Below are positions 44,084 to 52,932 of a stretch of 64,000 nucleotides of DNA, in pieces. This DNA is from Candidatus Woesearchaeota archaeon (GTDB lineage: Archaea; Nanobdellota; Nanobdellia; Woesearchaeales; GCA-2686295). The stretch covers positions 1 to 64,000 of the forward strand of contig JABMPT010000005.1 in assembly GCA_013202845.1 (NCBI GenBank). Reading direction: 5' to 3'. The number at the start of each line of letters is the position of its first letter. Within the stretch, counting starts at the first letter, position 1. A program made the translations under genes and the position numbers. The notes below the pieces were generated by a model that made no database searches, was not told where the DNA came from, and worked only from the letters and a program-made list of their open reading frames with translations.

Positions 44084-46292
44084 CAAGAATGTTGATAATA
44101 TCAAGAAGAAATACCAGGCCAAGATCAGTTCTGAGTTACACGAGAAGAAAAGCGATCTGAAACCCATAACCTCTAAAGATTATAATAGCTTCAAAAGTGA
44201 ATATCTCCCTAAACATTTATCTTTCTATGAAAAAGCATGTAATTTTTCAGAGAAACTCCTAAAAATAAAAGCTGAGAAAGCAAAGATTCCAACATATCAG
44301 GAAGCAATTGATATATGTCATTTGAATATAACGCCTACAGGCGCCGCTAGTTTTCCAATTGCAGTCTTCATGTTTTTCTTATTCCTTGGATTGTTCATTG
44401 GTTTTGTACTACCTTATGCATTTGGAGGAGCAACTAGTTACTTCCTGATAATAATGTCCATATTCATAGGTATTGGTGTAATGATACCTCTTGGCAATCT
44501 GCCTTTCTTCTTTGCCAATAATTGGCGTATGAAGGCAAGTAACGAAATGGTTCTTTGCATATTCTATATCGTAACCTACATGAGGCATAACTCAAATCTT
44601 GAGCTGGGTGTTGATTTTGCTGCAGAACATCTTTCTCCTCCTCTATCTATTGACCTCAAGAAGATTGTATGGAATATCGAGACTGGAAAATTCCATTCAA
44701 TAAAGGAGTCAATTGATGATTATCTTGAAAGCTGGAGAAAGTGGAATCTTGAATTCATAGAGAGCATGCATTTGATAGAATCATCCTTGTATGAGGCTTC
44801 TGAAGGCAGGAGGTTGGATGCACTTGATAAATCCTTGAGTGTAATGCTTGAAGAGACCTATGAGAAGATGCTTCACTACGCCCAGAATCTTAAATCACCA
44901 TTGACAACATTGCACATGATGGGTATAATCCTGCCAATCCTTGGATTGGTTATTCTTCCTTTGGTTGTTAGTTTCATGCCAGAGGTAAAATGGTATCACC
45001 TATTCACTCTTTACAATATCATATTACCTGCAGCGGTTTTTTATCTTGGAAAAATCATTCTTTCAAAGAGACCCACAGGTTATGGAGACTCTGATATCTC
45101 CAAAACAAGTAAAGAAGTCAGAAAATATAAGAATATACTTATAAGACTGGGTAATTTTGAGATTAAGATACACCCAATAATTCTTTCAATAATAGTCATT
45201 GTTGTGTTTTTGTTTATAGGGTTTTCTCCTTTGATGATACACGCGGTCCTTCCGAATTTTGATTGCAGTGTTGGTGAAGAATCTGGTTGTATGAATTCAT
45301 TAACTCACCCCAATGCAAAGTATTACTTCTTAGGCTACAGGGATGAAACAGACTCTGAAGGATCTCCAACAGGAAAAATAATAGGGCCATATGGTATTGG
45401 AGCGACACTTCTTAGCTTAGCAATACCTTTTGGATTAGGGCTCGGAGTTGGATTGTATTTCAAGTTTCGTTCAAAGAATGTCATAAAGATAAGGAACGAG
45501 GCGAAGAAACTTGAGCAAGAGTTTGCTTCAGCATTATTCCAGCTGGGAAATAGATTGGGAGATGGTTTTCCTGCAGAGATAGCTTTTGGCAAGGTTTCCA
45601 AGGTTATGGAGGGAACTGTTTCTGGAAAGTTCTTTGACACTGTAAGCGGCAATATAAGGAGATTGGGCTTCAGCGTGGAGCAGGCAATCTTTGACCCTGA
45701 AAAAGGAGCCATAGCATATTTTCCATCTCCGATAATTGAGAGTTCTATGAAGGTTCTTGTTGAGAGCAGCAAGAAAGGACCTTTGGTTGCCAGCAATGCA
45801 TTGATTAATGTGTCAAATTACATAAAAGAAATGCATAGGGTTGATGAGAGATTAAGGGACTTGATGGCAGATGTTATCAGCAGTATGAAATCACAGATAT
45901 CCTTTTTGACACCTGCTATCTCTGGAATCGTCATTGGAATAACAAGCATGATAACAGCCATACTGGGAACACTTGGAGATAAACTTGGTCAATTGGCTTC
46001 TGAAGCAGAAGGGGTTGCAGGTGGAGGTGTGCTTAGCATGTTTGGCGCTGGAGTTCCAACATTCCATTTCCAAGTAATAGTTGGACTGTACGTTATTCAG
46101 ATAGTATATCTTTTGACAATCCTAATAAACGGCATAGAGAATGGTTCTGATAAACTGAATGAAAGATTCTTGATTGGAAAAAACTTGATAAGAACATCCA
46201 TTACATACACCATTGTTGCTTTCATCATAATGGTGTTATTCAACCTAATAGCTGGTAGCATCATGGGTTCTTTAACCGCTAGCGTAGGATAA
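44076..46292 (+). CDS. Duplicated TadC/FlaJ-like membrane platform protein
   Basis: 738 residues. Two T2SSF-like blocks, each with a soluble helical bundle flanked by TM segments: TMs near 90-150, 280-325, 370-395, 450-470 and 610-735. The second block holds ELEQEFASALFQLGNRLGDG, typical of TadC/FlaJ, and SFLTPAISGIVIGITSMITA. It would form the membrane base that the ATPase turns. The double-length form is known in archaea (family knowledge). Overlaps the ATPase gene by 8 nt. Confidence 0.87.
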   Translation: MDDKNVDNIKKKYQAKISSELHEKKSDLKPITSKDYNSFKSEYLPKHLSFYEKACNFSEKLLKIKAEKAKIPTYQEAIDICHLNITPTGAASFPIAVFMFFLFLGLFIGFVLPYAFGGATSYFLIIMSIFIGIGVMIPLGNLPFFFANNWRMKASNEMVLCIFYIVTYMRHNSNLELGVDFAAEHLSPPLSIDLKKIVWNIETGKFHSIKESIDDYLESWRKWNLEFIESMHLIESSLYEASEGRRLDALDKSLSVMLEETYEKMLHYAQNLKSPLTTLHMMGIILPILGLVILPLVVSFMPEVKWYHLFTLYNIILPAAVFYLGKIILSKRPTGYGDSDISKTSKEVRKYKNILIRLGNFEIKIHPIILSIIVIVVFLFIGFSPLMIHAVLPNFDCSVGEESGCMNSLTHPNAKYYFLGYRDETDSEGSPTGKIIGPYGIGATLLSLAIPFGLGLGVGLYFKFRSKNVIKIRNEAKKLEQEFASALFQLGNRLGDGFPAEIAFGKVSKVMEGTVSGKFFDTVSGNIRRLGFSVEQAIFDPEKGAIAYFPSPIIESSMKVLVESSKKGPLVASNALINVSNYIKEMHRVDERLRDLMADVISSMKSQISFLTPAISGIVIGITSMITAILGTLGDKLGQLASEAEGVAGGGVLSMFGAGVPTFHFQVIVGLYVIQIVYLLTILINGIENGSDKLNERFLIGKNLIRTSITYTIVAFIIMVLFNLIAGSIMGSLTASVG

Positions 46293-46310
46293 ATTTTCTA
46301 TTAAGAAATA

Positions 46311-46405
46311 TGGGGACGCCGGGATTTGAACCCGGGACACCTAGATCTTCAGTCTAGTGCTCTTTACTGCGCATGATCTTGCGTCCCAGTCTGAGCTACG
46401 TCCCC
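46311..46405 (-). tRNA. tRNA-Phe (GAA) with predicted D-loop intron
   Basis: Acceptor GGGGACG/CGTCCCC, D-stem GCTC/GAGC, anticodon stem CTAGA/TCTAG with loop CTGAAGA (anticodon GAA), 5-nt variable loop, T-arm CCGGG TTCAAAT CCCGG, discriminator A, no encoded CCA. All stems pair perfectly only if about 21 nt in the D-loop are removed. The anticodon loop has the normal 7 nt, so there is no canonical intron. G37 is the Taw3-pathway target. Confidence 0.92.
46364..46384 (-). other. Predicted 21-nt intron in the D-loop of tRNA-Phe
   Basis: Reading leftward: ACTG, bulge GGA, CGCA, loop AGATCA, TGCG, CAGT, bulge AAA, then GAGC. This is a 4-bp central helix (ACTG/CAGT) with 3-nt bulges on each side, the archaeal splicing-endonuclease target. 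Cutting GG^A and AA^A leaves D-loop AGACTGGA (with G18G19). The outer helix is separated by two unpaired nt, so the motif is relaxed. Confidence 0.75.
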
Positions 46406-46406
46406 T

Positions 46407-46691
46407 CTATAATTTTGTCAAGGTTCCGTTTCTACCAGTCGTGACTTGCATCTCTCCCTGCCACTCATTGACATAGCCGTCTTTGAGTTCTACCTTGTCA
46501 CCGACTTTGACTAGGTCTATTTGTTCATTCCAGAGTGTCATTGCAACTTCTCCAGAATCATCCTTTATAGTTGCATTGGCAACTCTACCAGGATCTCCGA
46601 ACTTCTGGAATTCACGGACAGGGCTTATATCTGTTACCTCTGCCTGCAAATCAACACTTCCTTGTCGTGGTTTTAATTCACTTATTTTCAT
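46407..46691 (-). CDS. Single OB-fold nucleic-acid-binding protein (RPA/SSB-like)
   Basis: 94 residues, one OB-fold: LQAEVTDISPVREFQKFG, VANATIKDDSGEVAMTLWNEQIDLVKVGDKVELKDGYVNEWQGEMQVTTG. This is the wording of archaeal RPA-like SSB DNA-binding domains, without a Cys finger or acidic tail. Binds single-stranded DNA or RNA. Directly between tRNA-Phe and glyS on the same strand. Confidence 0.83.
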   Translation of the reverse strand: MKISELKPRQGSVDLQAEVTDISPVREFQKFGDPGRVANATIKDDSGEVAMTLWNEQIDLVKVGDKVELKDGYVNEWQGEMQVTTGRNGTLTKL

Positions 46692-46712
46692 ATTCCTGAG
46701 AAAAAGTTGGCA

Positions 46713-48218
46713 CTATTTAAAGCTTTTGATGTCCTTGAATCTTATTTCTCCAGAAATCAAGGCATTAAGCACTTCCTTTAGCTTGGCTATCTTAACCCTT
46801 TTCTGCTTTTCAGTATCTCTATCCCTGATAGTCACAGCCTTATCCTTCAAGGAATCATAATCAATAGTAATTGCATAAGGTGTTCCCTCCTCTGCAGCTC
46901 TAAGGTATCTCTTCCCTATGGATGCTGTTTCATCATATTTGCACAGAATGTCGTCCCTTAAGTCCTCATAAACCTTCTTTGCCAGTTTTGTCAGCTCTGG
47001 TTTTTTCAAGAGAGGTAAAACAATTGCTTTGAAAGGAGCCACATTTACAGGTAGTTTCAGAATTGACTTTCCTTCTCCTTCTTTCTTCTTCTGATAATAA
47101 TTGTCAAGCAATGCAAAAGCTGGTCTTCCAATGCCAAACGCTATCTCTAAAACATGCGGAACTTGCTTCTTGTTATTCAAATCAAGAACACTCATATTGA
47201 TACCTGAGAACTTTGAATGCTGCTTTAAATCATAATCTGTTCTGTCATGGACACCACATAGCTCTGTCCAGCCAAAACTTTTCAGGTTTGCTTCTATATC
47301 CCATGCATCAGCTGCGTAAAAAGCTTTTTCCTCAGGTCCGTGCTGAACCAGTCTTAATTGCTTGGCAGGGATTCCTATTTTCAGAAATGTTTCGTACGCA
47401 ATATATATTGTGTATGCATAAGCCTCGTTTTTCAGCCATTTCTTTTTCATGGCATCCGTTAAAGCTATGTTCTGGGCTTCTTTTCCTTTCTCATGATCTT
47501 TCCAGTTAAGCAATGGTACTTTCTTGTTCTTTATCTTATTGTACTTCTCAAACCTGTTCTTCTGATCCTTGAATAAGAACAATTGCGCCTCTGCCTGTGT
47601 AAACTCCCTTGTCCTCAAAAGATGCTGTCTAGGGCTTATCTCATTCCTGTAAGCATTACCTATCTGAAAGACTCCAAAAGGCAGTTTCTTCCTGAAAAAG
47701 TCATAATATCTCAAGAATTGCAGATAGGTAGTAGTCGCTGTCTCAGGCCTGATATAAGCTTCAGTGCCAATACCTACCTTGGTTTTCATCATTAAGTCAT
47801 GCTCTTTAATATCTGAGCCAAGAACTGCCTGACAGCTTGGACATTTAACCTTGTTTTTTGCTAAAAAATCTTTGCGATTAGTTATCTTCTTATCAGGAAA
47901 CAACTCTTCAAGCAACTGCTCAACCTTGAATGATGATTTGCATTTCTTACAGTCAATCATAGGGTCTGAAAAGCCACTTAGATGTCCTGATGCATCCCAA
48001 ACCTTCTTAGGCATTATAGTAGGACACTCCACTTCAAAGAAATCCTTCTCAGTGAAAACATCTCTTATGATATTCTCAACATTATTCTTCAATAGTTTTC
48101 CTAGAGGTGCATAAGTATAGAACCCTGCTGAACCACCATATATCTCTGGTTCTGGCCCCCATATGAATCCTTTCTGCTGTGCAAAGGAAATAAGTTCTTG
48201 CAAAAACTCTTTGGTCAT
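46713..48218 (-). CDS. glyS: Glycyl-tRNA synthetase (archaeal/eukaryotic alpha2 type)
   Basis: 501 residues. N-terminal GFIWGPEPEIYGGSAGFYTYAPLG, zinc-like DCKKCKSSF and KCPSCQAVLG, motif 2 QIGNAYRNEISPRQHLLRTREFTQAE, GIDR-type region near FGWTELCGVHDRTDYDL, motif 3 EIAFGIGRPAFALLD, C-terminal anticodon domain APFKAIVLPLLKK. This is the single-chain GlyRS, unlike bacterial alpha2beta2. Charges tRNA-Gly. Confidence 0.94.
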   Translation of the reverse strand: MTKEFLQELISFAQQKGFIWGPEPEIYGGSAGFYTYAPLGKLLKNNVENIIRDVFTEKDFFEVECPTIMPKKVWDASGHLSGFSDPMIDCKKCKSSFKVEQLLEELFPDKKITNRKDFLAKNKVKCPSCQAVLGSDIKEHDLMMKTKVGIGTEAYIRPETATTTYLQFLRYYDFFRKKLPFGVFQIGNAYRNEISPRQHLLRTREFTQAEAQLFLFKDQKNRFEKYNKIKNKKVPLLNWKDHEKGKEAQNIALTDAMKKKWLKNEAYAYTIYIAYETFLKIGIPAKQLRLVQHGPEEKAFYAADAWDIEANLKSFGWTELCGVHDRTDYDLKQHSKFSGINMSVLDLNNKKQVPHVLEIAFGIGRPAFALLDNYYQKKKEGEGKSILKLPVNVAPFKAIVLPLLKKPELTKLAKKVYEDLRDDILCKYDETASIGKRYLRAAEEGTPYAITIDYDSLKDKAVTIRDRDTEKQKRVKIAKLKEVLNALISGEIRFKDIKSFK

Positions 48219-48254
48219 AGTGGAGAAAAGGTGTTGTTTCTTTAAAAACTTTTC

Positions 48255-49457
48255 TTAACTTTTGAGCCAGGCAACTTCATCTTTATCTAGTTCCAGAAAA
48301 TTACTTATTCTTTCAGACTCTTGCTTGTTCTTCTTAAAGATAGTCTTGAGGTAAAGAACATCGCTTTGCACAGCTCGTTTTGTGCTTGTATGAGTCTTTC
48401 TGGCTAATTTCTGTGCTATTGCTTTCTTCTTAGCGTTCTTCTGGTTCGCCATCCATATTCTTAGAATCCTTGTTGTTGGCTTGTAACTTGTAAAGCCAGG
48501 ATACTTCTCTTCTTTTGAAAGAGCAATACCTGCAGATAGCAGATTATAACAGTAAACATAGAATCTGTAATACTGCCATTTCCTTATCCTTCCCTTGAAA
48601 ACATCAGCCATTGCCAGATTTGTGAAAGCTTCTGCTAAGTCCTCTGCTTTTGTGTATTCTTTTGGGATGTTTTCTTCAATCCATAAGAAAATCTCATCCA
48701 AGTCCTCTTGAACATCGTCAAATGCGGAAATGGCCACTGCTGCACTTGTAGTCTTGAAAACCCTGACAAGAGCGTTTATTATCTTCTCTGTGTGATCTCT
48801 GCTATAGGCAAGATCTAAGTCTTTTTTAGTTAACTTATTATTGTATGAAAAACTCTGCAAGTCATTGATAGCCGCCCTCATATCTCCACCAACAGACCTT
48901 GCCAAAGATGTCAAAGCCTCATCATCTGCTTTTATTCCTTCTTTCTGACAAATCTTCTTTAGATAAGAGAGTATTGAAGTGTATGCCAAGCCATGATATT
49001 CTTGCAACTCACATTTCTTTCTTAATGAAGCAATATTCTTCTTGTAAGGATCATTAGCAACTAGTATTGCTGGAAAACTGCTCTTTTCCACTAAAGAATT
49101 TATTGCAGCAACACCACCCCTGTCCTCCCTTCCCGCCAAGCCATCAATCTCATCAACCAAGATTATTTTCTTCTTTGCAAACAATGATTGCTGTTTTATG
49201 GCGGCTCCAAGCACAGAGTTTATGCTATCAGCGTTTCTAAGATCAGAAGCATTTACTTCAACAATCTCATAATCATTCTCATTAGCTAAAGCATAAACTG
49301 AAGAAGTCTTTCCAACACCCTGAGGACCATGGATAAGCAATGGCTTTACACCTCTCTTATGATTGCTAACATAAGATTTCAACTTCTCCAAAGCAGTGTT
49401 CTGACCCTTTACTTCAGACAAGGTTTTAGGAGCATATTTATTAATCCAAATTGACAT
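48255..49457 (-). CDS. rfcL: Replication factor C large subunit
   Basis: 400 residues. MSIWINKYAPKTLSEVKGQ, Walker A GPQGVGKTSS (about 45-54), Walker B LVDEIDGL, and the sensor region VANDPYKKN mark the large clamp-loader subunit. The C-terminal collar domain is shorter than usual, and no PIP box (QxxLFxFF-like) is seen at the end (FLELDKDEVAWLKS). It loads PCNA in replication. TATA CTTTAAAAAC 26 nt upstream (leaderless). Confidence 0.9.
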   Translation of the reverse strand: MSIWINKYAPKTLSEVKGQNTALEKLKSYVSNHKRGVKPLLIHGPQGVGKTSSVYALANENDYEIVEVNASDLRNADSINSVLGAAIKQQSLFAKKKIILVDEIDGLAGREDRGGVAAINSLVEKSSFPAILVANDPYKKNIASLRKKCELQEYHGLAYTSILSYLKKICQKEGIKADDEALTSLARSVGGDMRAAINDLQSFSYNNKLTKKDLDLAYSRDHTEKIINALVRVFKTTSAAVAISAFDDVQEDLDEIFLWIEENIPKEYTKAEDLAEAFTNLAMADVFKGRIRKWQYYRFYVYCYNLLSAGIALSKEEKYPGFTSYKPTTRILRIWMANQKNAKKKAIAQKLARKTHTSTKRAVQSDVLYLKTIFKKNKQESERISNFLELDKDEVAWLKS

Positions 49458-49541
49458 GGTGAGAGGAAGAGAAAAGTGTTTTTAAAGCTTCACTTTATAT
49501 CCAGCAAAACCTTTTTATAATGAAAACCTTTCTTATACGGC

Positions 49542-50741
49542 ATGTTAGTGGGGGTCGTTGGTAAAGCAAATGTTGGTAAGAGCACTTTCTTTAAAGCTCT
49601 AACTCTTGCAGATGTTGAAATAGCCAATTATCCATTCGCAACCATAAAGCCAAATCATGGCATTGGATTTGTAAGAGTTATTTGCGTCGATAAAGAGTTT
49701 AACTTGCAATGCAAGCCAAAAGAGGGTTTCTGCACTAATAACACAAGGTTTGTGCCAGTTGATGTGATTGATGTCGCTGGATTGGTTCCCGGTGCGCATG
49801 AAGGCAAGGGAATGGGCAACCAGTTCTTGAATGATCTCAACCAAGCCAACGCATTAATACATATCATTGACTGCGCAGGAACTACCAATGAAAAAGGAGA
49901 GACTGTTGAAGCAGGTAGCTATGACCCTGCTAATGATGTAAAATTCCTTGAAGAAGAGCTTGATTACTGGTACCTTGAAATACTAAAAAAAGGTTGGGAG
50001 AAATTCGCCAAGCAAGTACAGCAGGAGCAAGATGATATTGTTAAGGCTTTAGCCAAGCAATTATCAGGTGTTGGCGTTGACGAGGATATTAGCAAGGATG
50101 CAATATCAAATGCTGGTTTGAGCAAGGATTCACCAGCTTCCTGGAGTGAGGATGAACTCTTTAAGCTGGCTTCTGAATTCAGAAAAAAGACTAAGCCTTT
50201 GATAATCGCTGCTAACAAGATTGACATTCCTGGAGCCTTTGAAAACTATGAAAGATTAAAAAAACAATTTCCAAACCATTTAATCATTCCTTGCAGCTCT
50301 GAATCTGAGTTGGCTTTGAAAGAAGCTGCTCATCACAAAATGATTGATTATGCTCCTGGCAGCAATGATTTCTCAATAACTGATGATTCAAAGCTTTCTG
50401 ACAAGCAAAAAGCAGGGCTTGAATTCCTAAAAACAAATGTCTTGAAGAAATTCAATACCACTGGTGTTCAAGAAGTGCTTGAAAAAGCTGTTTTTGAACT
50501 GTTGAAGTTTATAGCTGTCTACCCCGTTGCTAACAATAGATTAGAGGACAAAGACGGCAACACACTTCCAGACTGTTATCTTGTTCCAGATGGCATCTCT
50601 GCTTTGGATTTTGCTTTTAAAATTCACACAGATATTGGAAACAATTTTATCAGAGGGATTGATTTAAAGACTAAGATGACTGTTGGAAAAGAGCATTCTC
50701 TAAAGCATCTTGACGTTGTAGAAATAGTTACTTCAAAATAA
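49542..50741 (+). CDS. YchF/Obg-superfamily GTPase with TGS domain
   Basis: 399 residues. G1 [10 protein letters not shown]3 [17 protein letters not shown]4-like AANKIDIPG, and C-terminal TGS domain ([21 protein letters not shown]). It is an archaeal YchF-like translation-associated P-loop NTPase, conserved across archaea and eukaryotes and probably ribosome-linked. TATA CTTTTTATAAT 25 nt before the ATG. Divergent from rfcL. Confidence 0.9.
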   Translation: MLVGVVGKANVGKSTFFKALTLADVEIANYPFATIKPNHGIGFVRVICVDKEFNLQCKPKEGFCTNNTRFVPVDVIDVAGLVPGAHEGKGMGNQFLNDLNQANALIHIIDCAGTTNEKGETVEAGSYDPANDVKFLEEELDYWYLEILKKGWEKFAKQVQQEQDDIVKALAKQLSGVGVDEDISKDAISNAGLSKDSPASWSEDELFKLASEFRKKTKPLIIAANKIDIPGAFENYERLKKQFPNHLIIPCSSESELALKEAAHHKMIDYAPGSNDFSITDDSKLSDKQKAGLEFLKTNVLKKFNTTGVQEVLEKAVFELLKFIAVYPVANNRLEDKDGNTLPDCYLVPDGISALDFAFKIHTDIGNNFIRGIDLKTKMTVGKEHSLKHLDVVEIVTSK

Positions 50742-50742
50742 T

Positions 50743-51471
50743 TTACTTTTTCTTTTTAGGCTTGTTCTCTACTTTTTTCTTCTTTTCTTCCTTCTTAGGA
50801 GCTTCTTCCTGCACTTCTTCTTTAATTTCCACTACAGGTATCTCCTCCATCTTTTTCTCTTTTACCAAACCATACTTCATAAGAATCGTTTTGTATTTAT
50901 GAAAGTCCTCAGAACCTTTAAAAGCTCTTTTTGCTCTATCTGGCAATCTTTCAAGCCAAATATGAGCTATTTTTAGAACATCCTTAACATCTTCATCGAC
51001 AGCTCCTGTCTGCATGGCTTCCTGCTCAAACTCTGCTGCAAATGCTTCTTCATCAAAGTCATTCCTGTGTTTTGGCTTAAATATGTTTATTTTTCTCATC
51101 AAGACAGAAAGCAAACTCCCCCTTCTTTCCTCAAATTCTTCTTCCATCTCTTCAAGAGCTGATTCTTCTTCTTCCAGAGCTTCAATCTCTGCTTCTAGTT
51201 CATCAAGTTCTTCTTTCTCTTTTTCAGGAAGTTCTTCCTCTATCTCTCCAAGTTTATACTTCCTTCTCCATCTCATCATCCTTCTAAAGATTGAAGGCTC
51301 CTTATATTCGACATGAACCTCTCCTTCGGCTAGTTCAGGAACTTTTTCACTAAATGAACCACCCAAAAACTTTAATTTGCTTAGAACATCTGTTGTTGAG
51401 TCTTTCTTTCTAATATTATCAATGTAGCGACCCATGTCTTGATTGAATGTTTTCTGATTAATGACAACCAC
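50743..51471 (-). CDS. Highly charged coiled-coil protein
   Basis: 242 residues: a basic region (FRRMMRWRRKYKL), a Glu-rich coiled coil (about 80-115), a helical middle (KIAHIWLERLPDRAKRAFKG), and a Lys/Glu-rich disordered tail (KKEEKKKKVENKPKKKK). No signal peptide. No family recognised. Converges on the YchF gene. Function unknown. Confidence 0.6.
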   Translation of the reverse strand: MVVINQKTFNQDMGRYIDNIRKKDSTTDVLSKLKFLGGSFSEKVPELAEGEVHVEYKEPSIFRRMMRWRRKYKLGEIEEELPEKEKEELDELEAEIEALEEEESALEEMEEEFEERRGSLLSVLMRKINIFKPKHRNDFDEEAFAAEFEQEAMQTGAVDEDVKDVLKIAHIWLERLPDRAKRAFKGSEDFHKYKTILMKYGLVKEKKMEEIPVVEIKEEVQEEAPKKEEKKKKVENKPKKKK

Positions 51472-51578
51472 CCTCTAAAAAGTTGTTTTTATAACTTTAT
51501 GAGGTTATACTATATAAATTTTTTTATTCAAGAATGTTGACAAGAAAATATAAATAATAGTATATTAAGATTTAAAGA

Positions 51579-52730
51579 ATGAACGGACAACACTCAATAC
51601 ATTACTTTAACTTGAAAAGTGAATTGCATGAATTATATTTTAGTATTTCTCTAAGGACTTTCGCCATAATGCTAATTAATATCTTTGTACCAATATATCT
51701 AATAAAGTTAGGTTATACCTTTCAAACTGTTCTATGGTTCTTTACTATCTTTGCCTTTACCCACGCAGTTACATCATTTCCAGCAGCAAAAATTTCTTCA
51801 AACATTGGTTTAAAACACACAATCTTGATAAGTGTTCCATTCCTAATACTCTACTATTTCTTACTATACTCTGTTCAATTTGTTCAATCACTTGGAATTC
51901 CAATAATTACAATAGCTGTTTTTGGAGGAGTAAGCAATGCTCTATTCTGGATAGGTCATCATACACATTTTGCAGAATACTCTCATGAAGGTAAAATTGG
52001 AAAAGAACTGGGAACTGTTAAGATATTAATATCCATATTCACAGCTATTGGACCTGTAATTGGAGGACTTTTGCTTACATTTTTTAGTTTCAATGTTGTT
52101 TTTCTCATAGTGTGTGGACTATTGGTGTTGTCAGTAATCCCTCTGCTTATGAGCGAGGATAAACACGAAGCATTCAGATTCTCACTTGAAGATTTCAGAA
52201 ATATCTTCAAGACAAGAGATATTATTGGTAATGCAGGATGTGGTATAGAAGGTTCAATACAACAAATTATATGGCCTGTCTTCATATTTTTCTTCATTCT
52301 TGATCAAGAATTTACGACTCTAGGTACAATAAGCTCCCTATCTTTGCTCTTCTCACTCATAATAACTTATATGATTGCTAACAATGTTGACAAAAAACCA
52401 AATTTTATGAACGATATAGGAGCTATAATAAATAGTTGTGTATGGATTCTAAAAACTTTTGTTAGAACAAGCTTTCAAGTATTAATGATAGATTCTGTCT
52501 CTGGAATGTCAAGAACCACTCAGAACATCTCTTTCAACAAGATATGCTATGACAAGGCCAAAAAAACCAGTACATTACAATACATAGTTCTAAGAGAATT
52601 TAATATCAACTTTGCTCACGCAATCACTTATTTCTTTCTTAGTTTTGTTATAGCAGGCGCTGGCAGTTACTTCATAGCTTTCTTGCTTGGAACCATTGGC
52701 TCTTTGATGTTTTTGTTTTATAGAGCTTAG
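51579..52730 (+). CDS. MFS-family transporter
   Basis: 383 residues with about 10-12 hydrophobic segments (for example FAIMLINIFVPIYLIKLGY, TILISVPFLILYYFLLYSV, SIFTAIGPVIGGLLLTFFS). The overall layout and a cytosolic loop after the fourth TM fit MFS. No substrate signal. AT-rich promoter upstream. Followed by tRNA-Trp on the other strand. Confidence 0.75.
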   Translation: MNGQHSIHYFNLKSELHELYFSISLRTFAIMLINIFVPIYLIKLGYTFQTVLWFFTIFAFTHAVTSFPAAKISSNIGLKHTILISVPFLILYYFLLYSVQFVQSLGIPIITIAVFGGVSNALFWIGHHTHFAEYSHEGKIGKELGTVKILISIFTAIGPVIGGLLLTFFSFNVVFLIVCGLLVLSVIPLLMSEDKHEAFRFSLEDFRNIFKTRDIIGNAGCGIEGSIQQIIWPVFIFFFILDQEFTTLGTISSLSLLFSLIITYMIANNVDKKPNFMNDIGAIINSCVWILKTFVRTSFQVLMIDSVSGMSRTTQNISFNKICYDKAKKTSTLQYIVLREFNINFAHAITYFFLSFVIAGAGSYFIAFLLGTIGSLMFLFYRA

Positions 52731-52768
52731 AAATACTTACTTAACTTGTCAAGCTATAGAATAAAACA

Positions 52769-52895
52769 TGGGGACGGAGGGATTCGAACCCCCATCTGAC
52801 GGTATCTCCACGAATGGGCGCCATTAATCATTGGCATATGCCTCATCGCTCCAGTACTGGAGCCGACCATTCTAGCCAGGTTATACTACGCCCCC
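52769..52895 (-). tRNA. tRNA-Trp (CCA) with canonical intron
   Basis: Acceptor GGGGGCG/CGTCCCC (one G-U), T-arm GGGGG TTCGAAT CCCTC, anticodon loop CTCCAGA after splicing (CCA), discriminator A, no encoded CCA. Length 127 nt, mature 74 nt. The D-stem pairs with two G-U and an A-A mismatch at 12-23, and the anticodon stem has a U-U mismatch at 28-42. Confidence 0.88.
52804..52856 (-). other. 53-nt intron of tRNA-Trp at position 37/38
   Basis: Central helix CTCC (32-35) with GGAG, bulges AG^T and AT^A: a textbook archaeal bulge-helix-bulge. The intron holds the palindromes GGCATATGCC and CTCCAGTACTGGAG (part exon). A box C-like GCGATGA is seen, but no matching box D, so a guide-RNA role is not supported. 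Confidence 0.85.
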
Positions 52896-52932
52896 AACAA
52901 TTGTATTAGAAAAAGTATTTGTTTTTAAAGTT

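Noticed and set aside
50743-51471. Coiled-coil protein as a signal recognition or ribosomal protein
   Set aside because: Charge and low complexity alone suggested this; no family motif supports it.
52804-52856. tRNA-Trp intron as a box C/D guide RNA
   Set aside because: Known in some archaea, but only a weak box C-like GCGATGA is visible and no CTGA box D is in place.
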